From positions 62,001-126,000 of the forward strand of contig JAUZTG010000036.1 of the NCBI GenBank assembly GCA_030734395.1: a stretch of DNA of 64,000 bases. The letters are read 5' to 3'. Position numbers and translations under genes: made by a program. Within the stretch, counting starts at the first letter, position 1, and the number at the start of each line of letters is the position of its first letter. The stretch comes from Sarocladium kiliense (taxonomy: Eukaryota; Ascomycota; Sordariomycetes; Hypocreales; Sarocladiaceae). The notes beneath the pieces are model-generated. The model saw nothing but the letters and a program-made list of their open reading frames with translations. It did no database searches and had not been told where the DNA came from. Below, piece by piece: positions 56,501-64,000 of the stretch.

Positions 56501-57493
56501 CACCACCATGTTATTTGGTCAGCCAGAGAGACATCACCACACCCTCTCCAATCGCACGGGCTGATTCTTTCTTCAGCAAATGCACGGATTGTGTGTGGCG
56601 ATTTTCGGATCTAAGCGCCCATCTCAATTCTACACCTTTGTGTGTGTGACGTACCGCTACGCTTTCCGCCAATCCCATTTCAGTATTCATGTCCTGCGTG
56701 CTGATTGGTGTCGATCTCCATCAGCCTCATGACTACACAAGGCTCTCCGTGACGAGACATTTCGGCAGCTACCTTGGGGTCAGCACTGCTGATTCGGTAA
56801 GTTCCAGCCTGTAGCATGTAGTCATACGACCTGCGCTGGTTCTTTGGAACTCTCGATTGGGTCAATTATAAGTCACGTATTCATCTGTACCTGTGGTGTA
56901 TGACAGGAGGGTCGTTGCTTCACATGAGATCAGGGACGAGTTCTCGATTCATCCCTGAGCTCCCCTACAGTCTTGGAGAGAATTTACGTTCTCGAAAGTC
57001 ATCACACTCTTGCCAAGGATCCTTCAATGACGAATCATGTTGTGTGCGTTCTATCTCGTCAATATCCCTCAGTTTCCCAATTTATTTCCTCCTCGGTATC
57101 CTACGGGAACGGACAATCTTAGCTCTCATCCAAGGGAGCGACGTTCACCGCTTCAAGCGTCCGCAGCAATGCGGCCATTTGCCGAGGGTCATGCTTCATT
57201 TTGTCCATAATCACGACGTGCACTCAGGTAGGAGCAGGATGTGAAAAAGAGCCTCGCAGAATGGAGGCAAGGACTGAGATCGTCATTGAACACCCGTGCC
57301 CTGAATGAACATTTGACCAACTGTTACTTCCCCCGGCCTGTAATGGCAAATTCAAGACGCCCACCCAATCAACAAAAAATTATATGATACAATTACAGTC
57401 TAACACCGTCCAGAATGCTGCGGCTTCGTGGTGCCTTTAGAATGCATCCCTTCCTGGGTCTTCCCCCATCCTCCTCCTATTATCTGTAACTCG
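53524..57493. other. Gene-poor interval
   Basis: About 4 kb. Several frames of 100-170 codons occur on both strands (for example 54260-54775 minus, 54909-55367 plus), but they overlap one another and look random or low-complexity. The interval contains an 8-bp inverted repeat at 54873-54900 and a TACTCCGTA motif at 55430-55438. No gene or RNA is supported. Confidence 0.45.
54873..54900. repeat. Inverted repeat CAGGTACC / GGTACCTG
   Basis: Perfect 8-bp inverted arms lie at 54873-54880 and 54893-54900 with a 12-nt GC-rich spacer. It could form a hairpin or bind a dimeric factor. No neighbouring gene explains it. Confidence 0.6.
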
Positions 57494-59647
57494 TCATGCC
57501 ATTGGGGCTGCAAAGGCCTCGGCTGGTAGTTGCGCCTAGTATCTCAGTTAGCATTAATTGGGAATGCCTCCACGATTTCTTTTTTGAAAATGTCGCACCT
57601 TTTTCTCTTCGAACATCACAAGGGCTTTGTCGAAGTCCCATCCAACCTGTGACAAGCACATTTCGGAATATTCGGGAGTCATGCCAGTTCGTTTGCATAG
57701 CTCCTCAAGCATAGCTTGATTGGGAGCTTGCAGGGGCGCTGCAGGCTGGCTATCTCCGCCATGCACGTTGGGGAGAGGATGAAAAGCGCGCAACGAAAGC
57801 ATGTCGCTCACAACCCTGATGGTGGATTTGCCAGGTAAGCCAGGGCCCAAGAGGAACGTCCTCGAGAAGCTCCTCTTGCCCAGGCTGTCACTCGGTGCGT
57901 CGTATTCTTCAAACTCCCCATGAACGGTGAGGATTAGGCCGTCGACGCCCATGGGGGTTTGACCGGTTGGGTCGGCAAGACCTGAGAGAGGATGACAGTC
58001 CATAATGTACTTGGCCATGTCGTCCTTGATAGATGGGTGGCGGGATGGTGGCAGCTTGGCCCAGAGTTCGTGGATGACGTTGGCACCTTTGAAAAGCCGC
58101 TGAACGCGTGCGTTCTGGGTGGTAATCTTGCTGAGATTCCGAGAGAAGGGAATATACGCCTTCCACGGGAGGGGAGGTGGTGCGCCGGGATCTCTAACTG
58201 AGTGGGTGTCGACAGCCAACGAGAACTGGCTTCCTTCGTCGTAAAGCCTGCTAGCGAGACCTGACCTGTCGCTGTCAAACGCGGCAAAGAATTCCAAAAG
58301 GAAAGTCTCGCCGATGCCATTCACGTCTCGAAAATCGGGACCGCTTTGTGGGATGGGCTTAGGCCCAGCCGCCGCTTTGGCCGCAGCAACCTCTTCGGCA
58401 GTACGTACTTGAACCCCATTGATGATTTGAAGATTTGGAAACCACTGGAGAAGAGTAGCCTGCAGGTTCGGCTCCGCTGACTCGATGGGGTTCCCAGTGA
58501 GATACATCGTCTCAAGCTCCCTCAGCTTCCCCCTCCAGCGCTGGAGCCCTTCGATCTTCGCGATTTGGTTACCGCTGAGATCAAGATGCTTCAGTTGTGG
58601 AAATGTCGTAGCCAGAGATTCGACCTGGACGATGTCGTCGATGTTGTTGGTGGCGACGGACATGCTCTCGATCGCCTCCCGCTTCTCCTTAGAGCTCTGA
58701 AACTTGCTATCACAGATAGCCATCAGGCCCTTGAAAGTCTTCAGTGCCCGATCTCGGTTCTCGAACATGCCCAGCGCAACAAGCTCGGGATCTGTGGCCA
58801 GGGAATCCAGCTTGAGAAGTTTGCGATCGGCCAGATATCGTTGGCCCAGAATGAGTTGAAGTTTCTCCCTCAGTTGTTGTGTCTCAGGGGATTCAGTAGC
58901 TTTGCTGGGATTCTCCAAGTTGTCTGCCTCGACAACTTCCAGAGCGGCGCTGGCGAATGTGAAAGTGTTGAGTTTGAGGAGCTCTTCAGCGTCCTCGGCA
59001 GACGCGCCGATGAAGACATAATCCCCTGCTACTCGTGACTACGAAGGGTTAGTATTACAAGCTATTCGTGTGTGTGTTGGTTAGGTATAACGCGGGCGGA
59101 GCGCCAATATCGTAACGAATCATTGTCGGTAACATACCCTCTTAACCTTGACTGGTCGTTTCTTTCTGCCGCTGGTGAACGATGAGGCCTTGCGTTCGAG
59201 GAAGGCGAGGAGATCGCTGATACCTCCATCGGGGTTCCGAGACGCTTTGCTGTCTTTGAGCCCACGGACCCGGAGCCATGTAAGATTGGGTACTGGTCGG
59301 GTCTTCTTTCGATCGCTGGATTGAGATATTCTCGACTCGAGGTCCCCATCGCCGGTCTTCAGATGCCGCTGTACAGCCTCTGCGACTTTGGAGACTGCTC
59401 GTGATGCGCCTGCTTTGCCTGAAGCTCCTCCACGAGAGGAGCCGCCTGCTGTATTGCGCGTCGAGCGGCGTGTGGTGGCGCCCATGTCTAGATCGCCATC
59501 GCCATCGGTTCGCGCCGACTTGCGCTTCTGAATGCCTCCCCTCGAGATGGGTTTCGTGTTAAGAGTCGTGCTCTTTGTTTCTCTCCCTGGCTGCCCAATG
59601 GGCGCTCGACCGCCCTGCGCGCCACGAGGACCCCCACGAGGAGCCAT
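57494..59647 (-). CDS. MEX67: mRNA export receptor Mex67
   Basis: This is the principal mRNA export factor, which pairs with Mtr2 and binds FG nucleoporins. Three exons (59647-59138, 59038-57599, 57535-57494) give 663 residues. The first intron joins RPVKVKR to SRVAGDYVFIGASAED. The second (GTGCGA to ATACTAG) joins MFEEKK to AQLPAEAFAAPMA, the classic C-terminal end. The order is: Gly/Arg-rich N-terminus (MAPRGGPRG), RNP-like domain (about 120-215), leucine-rich repeats (about 280-370, LKHLDLSGNQIAKIEGL, METMYLTGNPI-like), NTF2-like domain (about 390-580, DFRDVNGIGETFLLEFFAAF), and UBA-like domain (about 610-663, LEELCKRTGMTPEYSEMCL). The gene is divergent from MPH1. Confidence 0.95.
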
Positions 59648-60160
59648 CTCGAACTTCGACACGGGATGCTGCTTCAGGTGTCGCTTGAGCTGTCGCTGAA
59701 GCGGTCGAAAGGCAGAGGACGGTATTCGAAGGAGCAGAGGTTGATCAGTGTCGACGTGATGGCCGCCGAAGCGTCGCCGTTGGTGGTGGTGGGTGGTGAC
59801 AAAAGGAAGAGCTGGGAGAAAGAGCAAAGTTCAAGCAAACCATGCGCAGCATTGATCACCTTTGCCTTGTCGACGAACTCGGCAGTGACGTGGGACGCGG
59901 CCCCACCAGTAGCATCGCGTTGGTGCCTCAGCAGGGTCTAGCTCCCCTGTTGCCTGTTACATGCGCGTTGTGTGAGTCAGCAATCGATACCGGCTTGAGG
60001 TCACGTGCGTTCGTGTCACTTAGGCGCTTTTGGCACGCGTCTCGCTGGTCAGTATAGCATCACTACACAGAGATGCGCAAGTTGATATATCAGCCTGAGC
60101 GTTGAACACGTGGCGCCAGGGCCTACTTAGGCCCAAATATCTTGACCTTGATCTGACACT
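59648..60160. promoter_or_regulatory. Bidirectional promoter region MEX67 / MPH1
   Basis: These 513 bases lie between divergent start codons. CACGTG palindromes lie at 60002-60007 and 60107-60112, the latter 49 bases before the MPH1 ATG. Factor binding is inferred from the motif. Confidence 0.45.
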
Positions 60161-63100
60161 ATGGATATGGATGAATTTGATGATGATATCCCGGATGAGG
60201 ATTTCCTGGCGGCCCTTGACCAAGCATCTTCGTCACACAACTCACAGCCCCTCGGTGCCTCATCGACAAGCGTGCTCAATGGCAAGGCAAGAACGGATCA
60301 AGCCGCTCATGGGTTACGAAAAGAATCTTCGACCGTTGAACTTGACGACCTTCCTTCAGACGCCTTTTCCTCGCCTGAACCTGAATGCCCAGTGCGACCA
60401 GCACTCAGTACTCCAAGAGCTGCTGGACCAGCTCCTCGGGAACCATTGCAGAGGACGAACTCCGCCACATATCGTCAGACAACCTTATGGGGGGGCTCGG
60501 CTTCTGTGGAGGCGCCAGCCAGATCCCAGGTCCCTACCAACAGGGTGTTTCGTGCTGATCTGCCCCGAGAAGAGCCAAGTCACCATGAATTGGATCGAGA
60601 TGCAATGTCCACTTGGGTGTATCCCACTAATCTCGGCGCCATCCGTGACTATCAGTTCAGCATTGTCAAGAACAGCTTGTTCAACAATACTCTGGTCGCC
60701 TTGCCCACAGGATTGGGGAAAACCTTCATTGCCGCAACGGTTATGCTCAACTTTTACCGATGGACAAAGTCCGCCAAGATCGTATTCGTGGCACCTACGA
60801 AGCCGCTGGTTGCTCAGCAAGTGGATGCCTGCTATCAAATTGTTGGGATCCCCCGTTCCGATACAACACTCTTGACAGGCGACATCGCACCTGCCCTTCG
60901 TGTGGACGAGTGGCAAGAGAAACGTGTTTTCTTCATGACCCCTCAAACGCTCCTAAACGACCTGTCTCATGGCTACGCAGACCCAAAGAGCATCGCGCTG
61001 CTAGTTGTTGATGAAGCACATCGAGCTGTTGGCGAGTATGCGTATGCGAAGGTTACCAAACTGATTCGACGTTTCTCGAAGAGTATACGGGTTCTCGCTT
61101 TGACAGCGACCCCTGGATCTAAGATCGAGACGGTTCAAGAGGTGATTGACAATTTGGGAATATCGCACTGCGAGATTCGAACTGAGGATTCACTTGACAT
61201 TCGTCAGTACGTTCACTCACGGGATGTCGAACAGATGGTCCTCGACCCCTCGGATGAGATGAATCACATTTCGGAGCTGTTCACGAAGGCCCTGAAACCA
61301 ATGATGGAGAAGCTGAGTGCTCAGAACATCTGGTACGCTCGCAATCCCATGGCCCTCACTGCCTTTGGTCTTATGCAGGCCCGAAGGGAGTGGTTTGAAA
61401 GCCGCGGCAGACATGCAAATCAAGGTCTTCAAGGCATGATGCGTGCCATATTCACCACTCTCACCAGCATTGCACACTCTATCAAGCTACTCAATTTCCA
61501 TGGCATCAAACCTTTCTTTGACAATATCAAGGATCTGCGTGACGAGCAGGAAAGTAAAGGTGCTAAAGGGTCCAAATACAAACGACAGCTTATCGAAGAC
61601 ACAAATTTCCAAGAGATGATGGCTAAGATCACACAATGGCTTCGAACTGACGGCTTTGTTGGTCACCCAAAGCTCACCGCTTTGTCCGATCGTGTCCTTA
61701 ATCACTTTATGGACCACGGAGAGGGGTCTGCAACCCGCGTTATCGTCTTCAGCGAGTATCGTGACTCTGCAGAGGAGATTGTGAAAACTCTCAATACCCA
61801 CAGGCCGCTGATCAAAGCCAGTGTCTTTGTTGGCCAAGCCGACGGGAAACGGAATGAGGGTATGAAGCAAGCACAACAAATAGAGACCATTGAGAGATTC
61901 CGCAGGGGTGACTTCAACGTTCTGGTGGCGACATCTATTGGTGAGGAAGGTCTTGACATTGGTCAAGTGGATTTGATCATCTGCTACGACTCTTCGGCGT
62001 CCCCAATCCGAATGCTACAACGAATGGGTCGGACTGGGCGAAAAAGAGCAGGTCAGATCGTCCTCCTACTAATGCGTGGCAAGGAGGAGGAACAATTCGC
62101 CAAATCCAAAGATAATTACGAGAAAATGCAGAAGTTGATCTGCGAAGGAAGCCGATTTAACTTCCGATTTGATCTCTCAACAAGGATCGTCCCGAGAGAC
62201 ATACAGCCTCAAGTACACAAACGCCATGTCGATATCCCCGTTGAGAACACTCAGAACAAGTCCCTGCCCGAACCAAAGAAGAGAGGGGCTACCAAAGGCA
62301 AGAAGAAGCCACCGAAGAAGTTTCATATGCCAGATGGGGTTGAGACTGGCTTCCAAAAAGTCTCAGATCTCCTCAACGGCCCTCCCTCGAAAGGCCGGCC
62401 TGTGCAGAAACGGAACCCTGAGCTTCAAGACCTCGTCACAGTTCCCAATATGGAGAAGGTGCTTCTCAAGGATTCAGAAGTGGCTGAACTTGATCGTGCA
62501 TACCGAGATCTCCCCTTCAACAATAGAGCGGTTGAAGAGACCTACATGCCGGATTTGAGTGCCCATCCCGAGTTGCAGCGTCAAATGCAGAAATTCGTTC
62601 ATGTGCGGCATAGTCTCCGGACGAAGCGTTGTGTGAAGATGCTGGCGAAGATGTCGTCAAATGATGTCAGCCTCGTGCGTGACTGTCGCGAGGTTGACAC
62701 AAGTGACTATATGGAGATTCCTGTCAAAGGTTTTGTTGGCTCTGATGGTGAGACAGAAGCAAGCGAAAGGGGGGGTGACCTCCCCAGGAAGAGGCGAAAG
62801 ACATCACCCAGCCCCAGTGAGCCCGACACACGTGCAGCAGCGCCCCGTTCTAAGCCTAAAGCTAAGCCGAAGGCGAAACCCAAGGAACAGAAGAAGAGTT
62901 CGGATTTCAGCGCTGCTCGAGCTTTCCTGGCGACTGAGTGTGGCGGCGGGACGAACGACTACGACGACGATGACGAAGTTGACGAATCCGAAGAAGATGA
63001 CGAAGAGACTGAAGAGTTTGGCCTTACAAGAAAGAAGAAGAAGAAGAAGAGAGGGAAAAATAAGGCGAATGGACACAACATGGGACGGCATGGGATCAAT

Positions 63101-63487
63101 AGCGATGAAGTCGGTGATGCTTGTGATCGTGAGAGCGACGCCATGGAATCAGATGGGTCCGACGACGGGGAGGACCTTATTGGCTTCATTGTGTCAGACA
63201 ATCAAGTGCCTTCCAGCATGCAAGACACTGATGCTCTGCCTACGTCGTCTGTAATCCAGACGACACCTGCAGCAATGGTACTCACCAAACCTTTCTTCAC
63301 GCCGACACAGTTCATGGGGACGCAAGAGAGTGACGGTGTCCCAGACTTGAATGAGCTAGTCGGGAGCAAGAAAGGGAAGAAGACGCGAATATCGGACATG
63401 TTAGAAGATTCAGAAGAGGAGGCACCGTTACGGAAGAAAGTAGTGAGAGGCAGACGTCACGTGCTGGATAGCGACAGCGACGAATAG
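60161..63487 (+). CDS. MPH1: FANCM-family ATP-dependent DNA helicase Mph1
   Basis: This is a 3'-5' DNA helicase and fork-remodelling translocase that unwinds D-loops and promotes error-free repair. The gene is intronless and encodes 1108 residues, a normal length for filamentous fungi. The N-terminus MDMDEFDDDIPDEDFLAAL is typical. Helicase motifs are the Q-like IRDYQFSIVKNSLFNNTLVA, Walker A LPTGLGKT (G184-T188), VAPTKPLVAQQ, DEAH (284-287), LALTATPGS, the FANCM-type helical insert (about 370-510), VIVFSEYRDSAEEIV, VLVATSIGEEGLDIGQ and QRMGRTGRKRAG. The C-terminal third is disordered with Lys-rich and Asp/Glu-rich tracts (KKKKKKRGK; DYDDDDEVDESEEDDEE) and ends acidic (DSDSDE). Confidence 0.96.
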   Translation: MDMDEFDDDIPDEDFLAALDQASSSHNSQPLGASSTSVLNGKARTDQAAHGLRKESSTVELDDLPSDAFSSPEPECPVRPALSTPRAAGPAPREPLQRTNSATYRQTTLWGGSASVEAPARSQVPTNRVFRADLPREEPSHHELDRDAMSTWVYPTNLGAIRDYQFSIVKNSLFNNTLVALPTGLGKTFIAATVMLNFYRWTKSAKIVFVAPTKPLVAQQVDACYQIVGIPRSDTTLLTGDIAPALRVDEWQEKRVFFMTPQTLLNDLSHGYADPKSIALLVVDEAHRAVGEYAYAKVTKLIRRFSKSIRVLALTATPGSKIETVQEVIDNLGISHCEIRTEDSLDIRQYVHSRDVEQMVLDPSDEMNHISELFTKALKPMMEKLSAQNIWYARNPMALTAFGLMQARREWFESRGRHANQGLQGMMRAIFTTLTSIAHSIKLLNFHGIKPFFDNIKDLRDEQESKGAKGSKYKRQLIEDTNFQEMMAKITQWLRTDGFVGHPKLTALSDRVLNHFMDHGEGSATRVIVFSEYRDSAEEIVKTLNTHRPLIKASVFVGQADGKRNEGMKQAQQIETIERFRRGDFNVLVATSIGEEGLDIGQVDLIICYDSSASPIRMLQRMGRTGRKRAGQIVLLLMRGKEEEQFAKSKDNYEKMQKLICEGSRFNFRFDLSTRIVPRDIQPQVHKRHVDIPVENTQNKSLPEPKKRGATKGKKKPPKKFHMPDGVETGFQKVSDLLNGPPSKGRPVQKRNPELQDLVTVPNMEKVLLKDSEVAELDRAYRDLPFNNRAVEETYMPDLSAHPELQRQMQKFVHVRHSLRTKRCVKMLAKMSSNDVSLVRDCREVDTSDYMEIPVKGFVGSDGETEASERGGDLPRKRRKTSPSPSEPDTRAAAPRSKPKAKPKAKPKEQKKSSDFSAARAFLATECGGGTNDYDDDDEVDESEEDDEETEEFGLTRKKKKKKRGKNKANGHNMGRHGINSDEVGDACDRESDAMESDGSDDGEDLIGFIVSDNQVPSSMQDTDALPTSSVIQTTPAAMVLTKPFFTPTQFMGTQESDGVPDLNELVGSKKGKKTRISDMLEDSEEEAPLRKKVVRGRRHVLDSDSDE

Positions 63488-64000
63488 CTGGGTTTCGTTG
63501 CTCTGCTTGCTTGAGATTCAACAACATTGGGACGGAGTTCAGGTGTCGAGAGGCCGTGCAATTGCATTTGCACATGATGTATTGATAGCTATTCTGGTCT
63601 GATACAGGTGGGAAACACAGTGATGCCAAACGGCACGAAGAACCTGCAAATCTTCAAGAAAGTTAGCCCCGAAGTCATTACCAACAGCGTGTGAAAGCAG
63701 TACGATGAGGACAGAACATAACAAAACATCTCGAAAGCTTCAGAAACCCAGTTAAAAGCACTACTGCCCCCACCCCCTGCCAGCAGACCGGGCTCACCAG
63801 ATACGAAGCCCCCCAACCGTATCCCACACCAGGCGCATATGACGATGCAGGCATAAAGATAGATTGAGGTTAAGGCCTGCTCTGGCGGCTGGATTACCCA
63901 CTGGAGGCGGCCGAGGAGCAAGCCCCCTCGAAAGAAGGCTGCTCGAAGGCTGTCTCAGACGGCTCTTCCTATTATTGATGAGGGGTTTGAGTAGATCATC
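63488..64000. other. Right-edge region downstream of MPH1
   Basis: These 513 bases lie downstream of MPH1. On the minus strand one frame is open from the window edge (64000) down to 63589, about 136 codons, with a hydrophobic stretch IYLYACIVICAWCGIRLGG. It might be the end of a gene entering from the right, but it resembles no family I know and has no supporting splice evidence, so it is left uncalled. Confidence 0.3.

Noticed and set aside
63589..64000. Open minus-strand frame reaching the right edge
   Set aside because: It could be the end of a neighbouring gene, but nothing within the window identifies it, so it was left uncalled.
1..64000. tRNA genes
   Set aside because: I looked in the intergenic regions for GTTCRA-type T-arms with pairing stems and found none that also had a plausible acceptor stem; a dedicated scan would be decisive.
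1..64000. A biosynthetic, defence or mobile-element cluster
   Set aside because: The genes are scattered housekeeping functions with syntenic-looking divergent and convergent pairs. No transposase, reverse transcriptase, polyketide synthase or similar hallmark gene is present.

Overview
The window is a gene-dense stretch of a filamentous ascomycete (Pezizomycotina) genome. The evidence is short spliceosomal introns of roughly 50-80 nt with GTAAGT/GTGAGT/GTATGT donors and CTAAC/CTGAC branch-like sites, long pyrimidine-rich 5' leaders, and a gene set typical of that group (NUC-1/PalcA-type bHLH factor, Mdm34, Mph1, Ecl1-type four-Cys protein, fungal Mex67). A dothideomycete is my guess from the general look of the proteins, not a demonstrated placement. 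No rRNA, tRNA, CRISPR array, complete transposon or secondary-metabolite cluster was seen.

Layout: 1-459, start of BET2 (-), cut by the window edge. 1125-2019, a DUF1275 (YoaK-type) membrane protein (+). 2524-4912, ADE4 (-), with ten introns. 4913-7186, mostly non-coding, with a 12-bp minisatellite at 5471-5548. 7187-13061, a giant 1865-residue ankyrin protein (+), followed by an opposite-orientation array of the same 12-bp family at 13381-13463. 14083-15535, an equilibrative nucleoside transporter (+), tail-to-tail with IPK1 (15799-17272, -). 19425-21138, MDM34 (+), tail-to-tail with YAF9 (22670-23580, -). YAF9 shares a divergent promoter with COQ11 (24083-25017, +), which is tail-to-tail with SYF2 (25137-26078, -). 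SYF2 is divergent from an unrecognised, probably mitochondrial protein gene (26612-28348, +). A 5.3-kb gap ends in an unusual leader feeding an Ecl1-type gene (33636-34572, +). 36284-40495, the DRS2 flippase (-). 41473-42522, an epoxide-hydrolase-like enzyme (-). 43379-44470, a pinin-domain protein (-), divergent from PCC1 (44879-45273, +). 45645-47821, a NUC-1/Pho4-type regulator (-). 51277-53523, a Kelch-like single-pass membrane protein (-). 57494-59647, MEX67 (-), divergent from MPH1 (60161-63487, +).

The genes are mostly unrelated housekeeping functions: prenylation, purine synthesis, nucleoside and lipid transport, inositol phosphates, ER-mitochondria contacts, chromatin, coenzyme Q, splicing, mRNA export, tRNA modification and DNA repair. 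They do not form one pathway. For the multi-exon genes I chose splice sites so that the exons join in frame, and the summed exon lengths are divisible by three in each complete model.

The most interesting signals lie outside ordinary annotation. One is a ~1.35-kb stretch with no ATG ahead of the Ecl1-type gene. Another is a 42-codon basic reading frame directly after the YAF9 UAG, ending in a potential hairpin. A third is a nucleotidyltransferase-like motif set in the N-terminus of the ankyrin giant. The fourth is the inverted pair of related 12-bp arrays around that ankyrin gene.
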